A stretch of 64,000 nt of DNA from positions 186,001 through 250,000 of the forward strand of contig NZ_FNUS01000004.1 of the NCBI RefSeq assembly GCF_900108025.1. The letters run 5' to 3'. The notes under the pieces were generated by a model. The model worked only from the letters and a program-made list of their open reading frames with translations, ran no database searches and was not told where the DNA came from. The position numbers and the translations under genes were made by a program. Within the stretch, counting starts at the first letter, position 1. Each line of letters starts with the position of its first letter. Positions 26,739 through 35,000 of the stretch are shown piece by piece. Source of the stretch: Halpernia humi (GTDB taxonomy: Bacteria > Bacteroidota > Bacteroidia > Flavobacteriales > Weeksellaceae).

Positions 26739-27212
26739 ATGAAACTATCAAAAATCAAAGAAATCTTACCAGCATTAGAGAATGTTGAATTTCAATTAGA
26801 GAACGGAACATTTGTACCGGAACACTTCCACGTTACAGAAATAGGTGTTGTTACAAAACACTTCATTGATTGTGGTGGAACGATTAGAAATGAAAAAGTT
26901 GTCAATTTCCAATTATGGAATGCTGACGATTACGAACATAGATTGAAGCCAACCAAACTATTAAACATCATCAAACTATCCGAAGAAAAATTAGGTATGG
27001 AAGATGCCGAAATAGAAGTAGAATATCAAAGTGATACTATCGGTAAATATGATTTGGATTTCAACGGAAAAACATTCGTACTGAAAAGTAAAACAACAGC
27101 TTGTTTGGCTCAAGATGCCTGCGGTATTCCTTCAGAAAAACAAAAGAAAAATTTGGCTGAATTATCTGTAAACAATTCTCACGCTTGTACACCAGGAGGA
27201 GGTTGTTGTTAA
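26739..27212 (+). CDS. DUF6428 family arsenic-operon protein
   Basis: This 157-residue protein has an N-terminal domain with FVPEHFHVTEIGVVTKHFIDCGG, a mixed alpha/beta middle and a cysteine-rich end (ACLAQDACGIP and HACTPGGGCC). Genes of this family recur directly after arsR in Bacteroidota arsenic operons, hence the assignment. The two histidines, the early cysteine and the cysteine-rich tail could bind arsenite or a metal, but the biochemical role is unknown. It follows the palindrome described above. Confidence 0.75.
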   Translation: MKLSKIKEILPALENVEFQLENGTFVPEHFHVTEIGVVTKHFIDCGGTIRNEKVVNFQLWNADDYEHRLKPTKLLNIIKLSEEKLGMEDAEIEVEYQSDTIGKYDLDFNGKTFVLKSKTTACLAQDACGIPSEKQKKNLAELSVNNSHACTPGGGCC

Positions 27213-27268
27213 TACTAAAATTAATAAGACAAAATTTAAACAATAAAAATCAATAAAAATCAATAAAA

Positions 27269-28042
27269 ATGAACATTGCATTATTCAGTGACATTCACGC
27301 CAATCTACCTGCATTAGAAGCATTCTTTGAGGATATGGAAAAAAGAAATCCCGACAGTATTTATTGCTTAGGCGATTTGGTAGGCTATAATATTTGGGCT
27401 AATGAAGTAGTGAACGAAATCCGTAAAAGGAAAATACCAACCATTGCAGGGAATTATGATTTTGGCATCGGGCGTATGAGCAATGATTGCGGATGTGCTT
27501 ATAAAACCGATAGTGAAAAAGGCAATGGCAGCGTATCTATTTCCTTTACCAACTCTATTATGAAAGATGAAGAAAGAGCCTATTTGCGTACACTTCCGGC
27601 ACATATCAAAGTAGAATTTCAGTTGAACGAGGACAAGCTCAATTTACTATTGGTACACGGTAGCCCAAGAAAGATAAACGAATACTTATTTGAAGACAGG
27701 GAAGAAAAAAGTATGCTTAGAATTATGGAACAGGCAGACGCAGACATTATGTGTTTCGGGCATACGCATAAGCCATACCACCGTATTTTAAATTCGGGAA
27801 TTGACGGACAAAACCATTTCAGACACGCCATCAATATAGGTTCGGTAGGAAAGCCGAAAGACAGCGATGTAAGAGGCGGTTATGTAATACTTACTATCAA
27901 CGAGCAAAGTTCTGTATTGGATAAAGACAGTATCAGTGTGGAATTTATACGCTTTGATTATGATATTGAAAGAGCAGCAAAAGCAGTAGAGGAAAGCATT
28001 TTACCAAACGAATACGCAGAAAATTTAAGGAGAGGCTACTAA
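27269..28042 (+). CDS. Calcineurin-like metallophosphatase (YfcE/MJ0936 type)
   Basis: This 257-residue cytoplasmic protein has the dimetal phosphoesterase motifs in order: FSDIHANL (D8, H10), LGDLVGYN (D36), AGNYDFGI (Asn for metal bridging; Tyr in place of the usual His), VHGSPR and FGHTHKPYH, plus NIGSVGKP. It belongs to the small phosphodiesterase group that hydrolyses phosphodiesters or phosphorylated peptides. Its place between DUF6428 and a GcvH-like gene within an arsenic operon is unusual. It could act on an arsenate- or phosphate-linked intermediate, but this is speculation. Confidence 0.75.
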   Translation: MNIALFSDIHANLPALEAFFEDMEKRNPDSIYCLGDLVGYNIWANEVVNEIRKRKIPTIAGNYDFGIGRMSNDCGCAYKTDSEKGNGSVSISFTNSIMKDEERAYLRTLPAHIKVEFQLNEDKLNLLLVHGSPRKINEYLFEDREEKSMLRIMEQADADIMCFGHTHKPYHRILNSGIDGQNHFRHAINIGSVGKPKDSDVRGGYVILTINEQSSVLDKDSISVEFIRFDYDIERAAKAVEESILPNEYAENLRRGY

Positions 28043-28059
28043 TCTAAAAATTTATAAAA

Positions 28060-28437
28060 ATGGAATTTCCAACCGATAGAAAGTATTCAAAAGAACATAC
28101 GTGGATAAGCGTACACGACAACACAGGTACAATAGGCATTACAGAATTTGCACAAAGCGAATTGGGCGAAATCGTATATGCAGATTTACCCAATGTTGGA
28201 TATAGTTTTCAGCAGGATGAAGTATTCGGCTCTGTTGAAGCGGTTAAAACGGTCAGTGATTTATTTATGCCTGTATCGGGTAAAATCATTGAAACGAACC
28301 AACGCTTATTAAAAGAACCAACACTAATCAATTCAGAACCTTTTGGAAATGGTTGGCTGATAAAAATTGAAATAAAAGATATTGCAGAATTAGAAAAATT
28401 ATTGACATCAAACCAATATAAAGAACTTACAAATTAG
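28060..28437 (+). CDS. gcvH: GcvH-like lipoyl carrier protein inside the arsenic operon
   Basis: This 125-residue protein is a full-length glycine cleavage H-like protein: [10 protein letters not shown] at the start, [19 protein letters not shown], and the lipoylation site [11 protein letters not shown] with the acceptor Lys63, then [10 protein letters not shown]. No gcvP, gcvT or lipoyl-ligase gene lies near; the neighbours are a phosphatase 17 bases upstream and the ACR3 pump seven bases downstream. A housekeeping copy would be elsewhere in the genome. Reduced lipoamide is a prime arsenite target, so a dithiol carrier or arsenite scavenger role is attractive but inferred. The sulfur-oxidation protein LbpA is another GcvH-like relative. 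Confidence 0.85.
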   Translation: MEFPTDRKYSKEHTWISVHDNTGTIGITEFAQSELGEIVYADLPNVGYSFQQDEVFGSVEAVKTVSDLFMPVSGKIIETNQRLLKEPTLINSEPFGNGWLIKIEIKDIAELEKLLTSNQYKELTN

Positions 28438-28444
28438 CCACGCA

Positions 28445-29473
28445 ATGCAACCAAAATTAAAATTCTTAGACAGATACCTTACCTTATGGATATTCCTTGC
28501 AATGGCAGTAGGTATAGGTTTGGGATATATCTTTCCCGGTATTTCAAAAATTACAAATGCCCTATCCGTAGGCACTACAAACATTCCGTTGGCAATAGGT
28601 TTAATATTGATGATGTACCCGCCATTGGCAAAGGTTGATTATTCATTGTTACCTATGGCATTTAAGGATAAAAAAGTAATCGGTATATCCTTATTGCTGA
28701 ATTGGATTATCGGCACGGTACTGATGTTCGGTTTAGCAGTTTTGTTTTTACGAAACGAACCCGATTATATGACAGGCTTAATTCTTATCGGTTTAGCAAG
28801 GTGTATTGCAATGGTTATCGTGTGGAGTGATTTAGCTAAAGCTAACAGAGAATATACAGCTATGTTAGTTGCATTAAACAGCATCTTTCAGATACTTTCT
28901 TATAGCTTCTTGGTTTGGTTATTCATCAATGTATTACCTGAAAAATTAGGGTTAGCCAATTTCAATGTAAGCGTATCAATGAAAGATGTTACCGAAAGCG
29001 TATTGATATATTTAGGCATTCCATTCTTGGCAGGTTTTTTAAGCCGTTACTTCCTTGTAAAATCAAAAGGTATAGAATGGTATAACCGGAAATTTGTACC
29101 CCGAATATCGCCCATTACATTATATGCTTTACTGTTTACGATAGTATTAATGTTCAGTCTGAAAGGCGATAAAATATTAGAGTTGCCAATGGATGTAATA
29201 AAAGTAGCCATACCGCTAATCATCTATTTTGTACTGATGTTTTTTGTGAGCTTCTTTATCAATAAATCCCTTAAAGTTCCTTACGACAAAAACGCATCCA
29301 TCGCATTCACAGCCACAGGAAACAATTTTGAATTGGCAATAGCCGTAGCAATAGCAATTTTTGGTATTCATTCGCCACAGGCATTTGTGGGCGTTATCGG
29401 CCCACTGGTGGAAGTTCCAGTACTCATATTATTGGTAAGGGCAAGTTTATGGCTAAAGAAAAAATATTACTAA
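28445..29473 (+). CDS. acr3: ACR3-family arsenite efflux permease
   Basis: This 342-residue protein has about ten membrane helices. Signatures of ACR3 are [54 protein letters not shown] (conserved Cys120), [16 protein letters not shown] and [13 protein letters not shown] with the conserved glutamate. It expels As(III) from the cytoplasm using the proton gradient. It is the last gene of the arsenic operon and is followed by a hairpin terminator at 29525. No arsC or arsM gene is present, so the operon acts on arsenite that is already reduced. Confidence 0.9.
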   Translation: MQPKLKFLDRYLTLWIFLAMAVGIGLGYIFPGISKITNALSVGTTNIPLAIGLILMMYPPLAKVDYSLLPMAFKDKKVIGISLLLNWIIGTVLMFGLAVLFLRNEPDYMTGLILIGLARCIAMVIVWSDLAKANREYTAMLVALNSIFQILSYSFLVWLFINVLPEKLGLANFNVSVSMKDVTESVLIYLGIPFLAGFLSRYFLVKSKGIEWYNRKFVPRISPITLYALLFTIVLMFSLKGDKILELPMDVIKVAIPLIIYFVLMFFVSFFINKSLKVPYDKNASIAFTATGNNFELAIAVAIAIFGIHSPQAFVGVIGPLVEVPVLILLVRASLWLKKKYY

Positions 29474-29524
29474 AGTTAATTTAAGAACGTACAAGAGCAT
29501 TTTGAAGCATCAAAAAACTAAAGA

Positions 29525-29547
29525 AAACCCTCTGAATTAGAGGGTTT
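29525..29547. terminator. Bidirectional terminator between acr3 and the ORF6N gene
   Basis: A nine-base stem AAACCCTCT / AGAGGGTTT with a five-base loop lies between two converging genes. A-rich DNA precedes it and T-rich DNA follows, so it can serve both strands. Confidence 0.75.
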
Positions 29548-30424
29548 ATTGTTGGTTTAAGATTTTGAGCATTCTGCCGACTTCAATATCCATTCTCGAA
29601 AAGGCAAACCATTTCTTGCCCAGGTCTTTGAGTGATGCTCCGATATGGTAGAGTTCCGTATCGTCAATAATTAAAAAGCGGTCGTGAGCATCGGAAAAAA
29701 TCTCAATCTCAATCGGAGGGTATTGGCTATTGTACCGTTGTACATCCAGCCTTAGCTGGTTGCTGATATTTTTGGTATAGATAGTTGCAGTTACAGCATC
29801 GTCACGTTTGCCCAATAAGGTTAGTACCGTATCATCTACATAATTATCCAGCAGGATAATGGAGTTTTTGGCATTACGAACAATGTCTGATACAAAGACA
29901 TAGGCATCAAAAACCTGCCCATTGTAGAAAATTCCTTTTTCACTGTGGAGCTTATCGCTTTCCAAAGCCTTAAAAATCTCTTCAAATTTTTGGTCGGCTT
30001 CTAATTGTTTCAGTTCAATGTTATCTAAACGATGAAAAAGAGAGGCATTGCTGGTAAGCATTCTCCGCATTTCTACAAAGGCTTCCATAATTTCAACACT
30101 GACTTTAACCGCTATATCTGAACGGAGTATGGCAGAAGCCATTGCGACCCCTTGTTCGGTAAAAACATAGGGCAGATAACGTCTTCCGCCGTAGCTCAAA
30201 CTTGAGGTTCCAATTTGGAACCTCAAGTTTTCAACGTCCTCTTCGGTCAGTTGAAAGCAGAAAGAAGCAGGAAACCTTTCAATATTTCTTTTTACGGCTT
30301 TGTTGAGGTTCTTTGTTTCCACTTGGTATAAGGAAGCGAGGTCGCTATCCAACATCACTTGCTTTCCACGTATGGAATAAATCAGGTTTTTGATTTCCAT
30401 TATGCTAATAGGCTTATTTTCCAT
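29546..30424 (-). CDS. ORF6N-domain DNA-binding protein with a PLD-like C-terminus
   Basis: This 292-residue protein has an N-terminal ORF6N domain (about 5-95: LIYSIRGKQVMLDSDLASLYQVETKNLNKAVKRN, GRRYLPYVFTEQGVAMAS), a helical linker (110-155) and a C-terminal domain with the phospholipase-D-like HxR(x4)D signature HDRFLIID (H247, R249, D254) followed by GASLKDLGKKW. ORF6N proteins are phage and ICE DNA-binding or antirepressor-type regulators. One PLD half-motif per chain would act as a dimer. It overlaps the topB stop by one base and follows it in an operon. A 33-base palindrome lies inside the coding region. Confidence 0.8.
   Translation of the reverse strand: MENKPISIMEIKNLIYSIRGKQVMLDSDLASLYQVETKNLNKAVKRNIERFPASFCFQLTEEDVENLRFQIGTSSLSYGGRRYLPYVFTEQGVAMASAILRSDIAVKVSVEIMEAFVEMRRMLTSNASLFHRLDNIELKQLEADQKFEEIFKALESDKLHSEKGIFYNGQVFDAYVFVSDIVRNAKNSIILLDNYVDDTVLTLLGKRDDAVTATIYTKNISNQLRLDVQRYNSQYPPIEIEIFSDAHDRFLIIDDTELYHIGASLKDLGKKWFAFSRMDIEVGRMLKILNQQ
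30198..30230. repeat. 33-base palindrome inside the ORF6N gene
   Basis: Two 16-base arms (AAACTTGAGGTTCCAA and its exact complement) are separated by one T. The palindrome lies inside the ORF6N coding sequence and encodes residues around NLRFQIGTS. Such a perfect palindrome is not required by the protein sequence. Confidence 0.85.
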
Positions 30425-32508
30425 TACTTTTTGTAGCTTTTATTTTTGGTAAACTCAAAAGAGGTTTTGCAATCCTCATTCAACACGATATAAGCATCGA
30501 ATTTCTTACCTGCCTTGCTTTTCATTCCTTTGATGAGTGAAGTTTTCTTTTTATTGATAAGGCTTTCAATATCGGCTATGCCGATTTGTACGCCACACAC
30601 ATTACGGAACTGAACCCAATTACAAGCCTCATCAGTACACTTCACGATTTTATCACGGATAATGAGTTGCTGGCTTTTGCATTTCGGGCAAATGAGTTTT
30701 GGCAAGTTGTTTTGGGCAATGGAAGTCTGCAACAGCTCATTGGTAATAGATGAGGCGTAATTTTCCATTTCCTTTTGAAACACCCTTGCATCTGCTTCGT
30801 TGTTTTCGATTTTCTGCAATGTGAGTTCCCATTCGGCTGTCATTGCCACGTCTGCAATTTTGCGATTTTTGACTAATTCGTAAACCTGTAATCCTTTCTC
30901 AGTTGGTATTAAAGATTTCTTATCTCGTTGGATATAATTTCGAGTAAACAGGGTTTCGATGATGGAGGCCCTTGTAGCGGGAGTGCCGATACCGATGTTT
31001 TGCAACGCTTTCCGTTCTTCTTCATTTTCTATTTCTCTTCCAGCACTTTCCATAGCTGATAAAAGTCCTGCTTCGGTATAAAGTACAGGTGGTTTGGTTT
31101 TCTTTTCGAGAACGGAAGCTTCTTTTATTTTGAGTTCATCGCCCTTATTTAGTTCAGGTAAATCCTGTACAGGCTCAATATCATCATCGGAGAAATTCCC
31201 TTTGATGGAACGCCAACCAGGTTCAATTATCTTACAGCCTTTTGCGGTAAAATCATAATGCAATGACTGTAAAGCAACATCGGTTATCTCCTTGATGCAG
31301 GCTTGTGAAAGGGCTTCGAGCAATCGAAAGGCAATCATATCATAAACGGAATTTTCCTTTGCATTCAGTGCTGAAGGAATTTTATCTGTAATCAACAAAC
31401 CGTGGTGATCGGTAACACGCAAATCGTTCACAATACGTTTATTGAAGCGACCCCATTTCATTTTTGTAATCGCTTGTTTGCAGCTTTCTCTGTCCTGTAA
31501 AGCCCTTACAAGATTGGGGATTTCTGCCCACATATCCTCAGGAATATATTTGCTTCCGGTACGTGGATAAGTGATAAACTTCTTTTCATAGAGGCTTTGA
31601 GCAATATTTAGGGTTTCGTCAGCAGACAAATTCAGTTTTTTATTGGCTTCTTTCTGCAATCCGGTAAGATCGAATAGCAAAGGCAGTTGTTCCGTAACGC
31701 TTTTGGTTTCTACTGATGTAATTGTTGTAGTTTCGTTTCGTTGAATGGCTTTCAGCGTATCAACGGCAAGTTTTTGGTCTTCCCATTTTGTTTTGGAAAT
31801 ACTTTTAAAATCTATCAACTCTTTATTATGCGATAGCTGTATCTGCCAATAATTCTTAACCTTGAAATTCTTGTTTTCCAAATAACGTTTGCATATCAAA
31901 GCCAAGGTAGGCGTTTGCACTCTTCCGAGGGAATAGATACCATTTCCTGCGGCAATGCTCAATGCTTGTGTTGCATTAATGCCTACCAACCAATCAGCTC
32001 GGCTTCTGCCTTGTGCTGCTTGGTATAATCCGTCAAATTCTTTTCCTTGTTTTAGGTTTTCAAATCCTTGCTTGATGGCTTTTTCGGTCAACGAACTTAT
32101 CCAAAGCCGTTCAAACGGTTTGTTGCATTTCAGGTATTCGTAGATGTAACGAAATATCAATTCGCCTTCACGGCCTGCATCGGTAGCCACAATAATGCTC
32201 TCGCTTTTATTGAAAAGCTGTTCAATAATTTTTAGTTGCTTTAACGCTCCTGTATCGGCTGTATAGCCTTTATCTTTTTTTACTTTGCGAACAGTTAATA
32301 AAAAAGAATTGGGTAAAATTGGTAACGCTGTTTTATCAAATCCCGAAATTCCATAATCTTCGGGCATTCCCAACCCTATTAAATGTCCGAATGCCCAGGT
32401 AACAAAATAGCCGTTGCCTGTAAGGTAGCCCTCCTTTTTATCAGATGCTCCCAAAAGTCCGGCTATTTCCCTTGCTACGCTTGGTTTTTCTGCAATGATT
32501 GTTTTCAT
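30424..32508 (-). CDS. topB: DNA topoisomerase III (ICE copy)
   Basis: This 694-residue type IA topoisomerase begins with the Toprim domain (MKTIIAEKPSVAREIAGLLG and ATDAGREGELIFRYIY). The active-site tyrosine is in FITYPRTGSKYIP (near residue 315). QAAQGRSRADWLVGINATQ and LGRVQTPTLALI follow, and a C-terminal zinc-finger-like segment CPKCKS/CTDEACNW. Such TopB copies are standard on Bacteroidota conjugative transposons, where they resolve replication or transfer intermediates. It is four bases downstream of the DUF3945-type gene and overlaps the ORF6N gene by one base. Confidence 0.9.
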   Translation of the reverse strand: MKTIIAEKPSVAREIAGLLGASDKKEGYLTGNGYFVTWAFGHLIGLGMPEDYGISGFDKTALPILPNSFLLTVRKVKKDKGYTADTGALKQLKIIEQLFNKSESIIVATDAGREGELIFRYIYEYLKCNKPFERLWISSLTEKAIKQGFENLKQGKEFDGLYQAAQGRSRADWLVGINATQALSIAAGNGIYSLGRVQTPTLALICKRYLENKNFKVKNYWQIQLSHNKELIDFKSISKTKWEDQKLAVDTLKAIQRNETTTITSVETKSVTEQLPLLFDLTGLQKEANKKLNLSADETLNIAQSLYEKKFITYPRTGSKYIPEDMWAEIPNLVRALQDRESCKQAITKMKWGRFNKRIVNDLRVTDHHGLLITDKIPSALNAKENSVYDMIAFRLLEALSQACIKEITDVALQSLHYDFTAKGCKIIEPGWRSIKGNFSDDDIEPVQDLPELNKGDELKIKEASVLEKKTKPPVLYTEAGLLSAMESAGREIENEEERKALQNIGIGTPATRASIIETLFTRNYIQRDKKSLIPTEKGLQVYELVKNRKIADVAMTAEWELTLQKIENNEADARVFQKEMENYASSITNELLQTSIAQNNLPKLICPKCKSQQLIIRDKIVKCTDEACNWVQFRNVCGVQIGIADIESLINKKKTSLIKGMKSKAGKKFDAYIVLNEDCKTSFEFTKNKSYKK

Positions 32509-32511
32509 ACT

Positions 32512-33978
32512 TTAAGATATTTTTTTGCCTCTGGTTTTTGCTGGAGCTTTGGGCTTTTCCTGTTGTTCCTGCTGTTGTTTGTTTTTCGGTGTTTGTTGAC
32601 CAGACTTCAAAGGCTCTTTGATATTTTTGGTCGCTTCATTGGTCTTGCCCTCCGAATTGACAGCAGTTTGCGTTTTATGGGCTTCGGTTGGTTTTACTCT
32701 TTCCTTGTATTGATTTGGAAATTCAAAATTGGTTTTTCCATTTTCTTTATTGAAAGTGATATAACCTTGATATGGTTGCCCTTTTTTATCTTTCAATCCA
32801 TCAATGTAGATGGTTTGACCGGCTTTAAAATCCTTATGTTGATCATCGGTCAATTCTTTACCTCTGAATGTTTTTGGAGCTTCCTGAGATTGGTTTTGCT
32901 GATTGTTTTGAGTTTGTCCATTGCTTTGGGTTTGCCTGTTAGAATTGTTGCGGTCAAACAGAAACTCCACATATCGCTTGTCTGCATTGAATTGTACTGT
33001 TGCCGAAAATTCTGTTCCTTTGGTAGAAATCATACCCTCTAACTTTAGCGGTTTACCCTCCATTAAGGTTTGTTTCTGGGCATCGTCCAATTTCACGCCT
33101 TTAATTTCATCTGGAACTTTTATAAAATCCGTCCTCAATGCAATTACATCATTCGTTAGTCTGTCTATACTGATAATGGAAGGCATCAGTTCGCCAGTTT
33201 TGGAATTTTTCAAATCTACCACACGCCCCATATTACCAGTTTCGAGCAGGTTCTTTTTGTCTTCATCCGTAAACTTGTGCCCGAAAAATTCAAAATGCAA
33301 ATTGGGTTCTTTTTTGATGCCGTGTATTCCTACCACAACTTTTCCGTCTTCGGCTTGCTGTAAAGACAAGCGGGCATCTGTACGAAGAATTGTACCACCG
33401 AGGTTGACACCAATCGGTAAGAGTTCATTCGTTTTGTAACCTTTCAATAAAGGTTCAAGTAGGTTTCTCTTTTCAAGGTATTCCTTGCTTAATCCGAGAT
33501 TGGTCATAGTATCCCAATCAATCTGCTCCGGTTTGTAGCGGTATTCGCTTGCTTGCTGTGTTGTTTCTGTTGTTGCCATATTATTTTGATTTACTTGTTT
33601 TTTATCCGATTGCTGTTCTATTTTTACTTCGTGATCTTTCATTATTTTTTCGCCTTCAGGAGTTGGCTTGTCAACCTGCTTTTGCATTTCCTGTGCTTTT
33701 TCAACAGCGACAGGTGCAGGCACTTTAAAGAATGAAAAATTGGTAGGGTTCTTTAGCTGGCTGAAAAAATTGGAGAAGAAGTTCGAAAAGAAATCACCAC
33801 TTTTGTCCACACGCATAAACTGGTTTTGGTTTTTCTTCGTGGGATCAACAGTTTCCATTTTCCCGTTTTCGTCTATACTCTTTACGGCTTGGATTTTCAT
33901 TTTTTCTTTATCCAGCACCAGCAATATGTCCGATAACTGTTCGGGCATTTCCTGCTTATTTGTTGTTTCTTCACTCAT
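32512..33978 (-). CDS. DUF4099/DUF3945-type ICE protein
   Basis: This 488-residue hydrophilic protein has an N-terminal DUF3945-type segment (LSDILLVLDKEKMKIQAVK, FFSNFFSQLKN). The central DUF4099-type region (YKPEQIDWDTMTNLGLSKEYLEK, LLKGYKTNELLPIG) and repeated modules of the form 'G-eLT-dq-k-fK-G--iyi-gl-dKKGqpyqgYItFn' follow, then a lysine/glutamine-rich tail ending KTRGKKIS. These domains mark a conserved partner of topB in Bacteroidota mobile elements; its function is unknown. The charged C-terminus suggests nucleic-acid binding. It is encoded four bases before topB and preceded by a 13-base motif shared with other element operons. Confidence 0.75.
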   Translation of the reverse strand: MSEETTNKQEMPEQLSDILLVLDKEKMKIQAVKSIDENGKMETVDPTKKNQNQFMRVDKSGDFFSNFFSNFFSQLKNPTNFSFFKVPAPVAVEKAQEMQKQVDKPTPEGEKIMKDHEVKIEQQSDKKQVNQNNMATTETTQQASEYRYKPEQIDWDTMTNLGLSKEYLEKRNLLEPLLKGYKTNELLPIGVNLGGTILRTDARLSLQQAEDGKVVVGIHGIKKEPNLHFEFFGHKFTDEDKKNLLETGNMGRVVDLKNSKTGELMPSIISIDRLTNDVIALRTDFIKVPDEIKGVKLDDAQKQTLMEGKPLKLEGMISTKGTEFSATVQFNADKRYVEFLFDRNNSNRQTQSNGQTQNNQQNQSQEAPKTFRGKELTDDQHKDFKAGQTIYIDGLKDKKGQPYQGYITFNKENGKTNFEFPNQYKERVKPTEAHKTQTAVNSEGKTNEATKNIKEPLKSGQQTPKNKQQQEQQEKPKAPAKTRGKKIS

Positions 33979-34051
33979 AGTCTGAAAATTTTAAAATTCA
34001 ATGCCGAATGTAAAGGAAGCCTTCACTGAATTGCATTACTTGGCACTCAAA

Positions 34052-34064
34052 GGCAGTGTTTGTC
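34052..34064 (-). promoter_or_regulatory. 13-base motif upstream of the DUF3945-topB-ORF6N operon
   Basis: GGCAGTGTTTGTC (plus-strand reading), about 75 bases before the DUF3945-type gene and touching the stop of the upstream HTH gene. It is identical to the copy at 34792-34804. Confidence 0.3.
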
Positions 34065-34371
34065 ACTTATTGACGTTCATCTTAATTGTGGGTGGGTTAA
34101 AGCTATCTCTGATGAATTGATGAACATCAGACAATTTGTAATAAAGCTTTCCACTAATAGTATAATAGGGCAGTTTGCCGATGGAGCGATACCGTTGCAG
34201 GGAACGGTTGCTGATTTTCAGCATCTGAAGTAAATCCTGGTTATCGAGCAGTTCCTCGCCATCTATGCTATTACGTTTCTTCTGTAAATCATCTATATTA
34301 TCGCCCAGCATATCAAGACGTCCCATTAAGCGTTCCATCCACGCCAAAAATTCCATTCTGTCAATATTCAT
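34063..34371 (-). CDS. Excisionase-like helix-turn-helix protein (copy 1)
   Basis: This 102-residue protein has an N-terminal helix pair (FLAWMERLMGRLDMLGDNIDDLQKKRN) and a MerR/excisionase-type HTH: EELLDNQDLLQMLKISNRSLQRYRSIGKLPYYTISGKLYYKLSDVHQFIR. This family occurs in pairs in Bacteroidota conjugative transposons, where it acts as a recombination directionality factor or regulator. It follows the second HTH gene by 24 bases and both probably form an operon. Confidence 0.75.
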   Translation of the reverse strand: MNIDRMEFLAWMERLMGRLDMLGDNIDDLQKKRNSIDGEELLDNQDLLQMLKISNRSLQRYRSIGKLPYYTISGKLYYKLSDVHQFIRDSFNPPTIKMNVNK

Positions 34372-34395
34372 AATGATATTTTTAAGGGTTCATAC

Positions 34396-34749
34396 CTATT
34401 TTTTATCTGTCTTTAGCTTTCTGCCTTTTTCTATATAGCTTTTACCTTTTGCCATAAGCTCCTGTACAAATTCCTCACTACTCTGTATGGCGTTGGCATT
34501 AAGCATATCTTTTATGGATCCCATGGTGTAGAAATATTGACCGTAGATTTTTGAATAACTAATCTCGCCTTTGGTTCTCATACGCCATAAGGTTTTTTCG
34601 CTGATATGCAGGTATTGGCATACCTCGTGGTTATTGAGCCACAGGTCATCATAGCTTTTATCTTCCTGTCTTTTCAAATAGTCGGCAATGGCATTGATAC
34701 GGCTATTTAGCTGTATCCACACGTCTTCTTCGATGGTTATTATTTTCAT
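34396..34749 (-). CDS. Excisionase-like helix-turn-helix protein (copy 2)
   Basis: This 117-residue protein has an N-terminal helical part and the HTH LWLNNHEVCQYLHISEKTLWRMRTKGEISYSKIYGQYFYTMGSIKDML, in the same layout as copy 1. The tail is lysine-rich. It is the first gene of its operon, preceded by the 13-base motif at 34792. It likely regulates or assists excision of the element; DNA targets are unknown. Confidence 0.75.
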   Translation of the reverse strand: MKIITIEEDVWIQLNSRINAIADYLKRQEDKSYDDLWLNNHEVCQYLHISEKTLWRMRTKGEISYSKIYGQYFYTMGSIKDMLNANAIQSSEEFVQELMAKGKSYIEKGRKLKTDKK

Positions 34750-34791
34750 TGCATAGCTTTTTAAAGTTCACTATGCAAAATTGTGAAAGGT

Positions 34792-34804
34792 GGCAGTGTT
34801 TGTC
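34792..34804 (-). promoter_or_regulatory. 13-base motif upstream of the HTH operon
   Basis: GGCAGTGTTTGTC (plus-strand reading) lies 43 bases before the start of the HTH copy 2 gene and is identical to the copy at 34052-34064. Two copies of TTGCCAATTGG (near 34814 and 34924) lie in the same 250-base gap, as does a hairpin CCTTGTT/AACAAGG at 34864-34878. Confidence 0.3.
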
Positions 34805-34952
34805 TGCCAAGCCTTGCCAATTGGTTTGTCTGTTTTTTTAAAATTTTTACAATTAGGGAAAACCCTTGTTTAACAAGGTTTTTATGGGATTTTGGATATT
34901 TTGTAATGAAGTTTTGAGAGCATTTGCCAATTGGCAGATATGGGCAAAGAAA

Positions 34953-34978
34953 AAAGCAGTACGTTTTGGTACTGCTTT
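34953..34978 (-). terminator. Terminator of the RteC copy 2 gene
   Basis: A ten-base stem AAAGCAGTAC / GTACTGCTTT with a six-base loop lies 22 bases past the minus-strand stop at 35001. An A-run on the plus strand (a T-run in the transcript) follows it. Confidence 0.75.
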
Positions 34979-35000
34979 CAAACGGTTATTTTTGATATAG

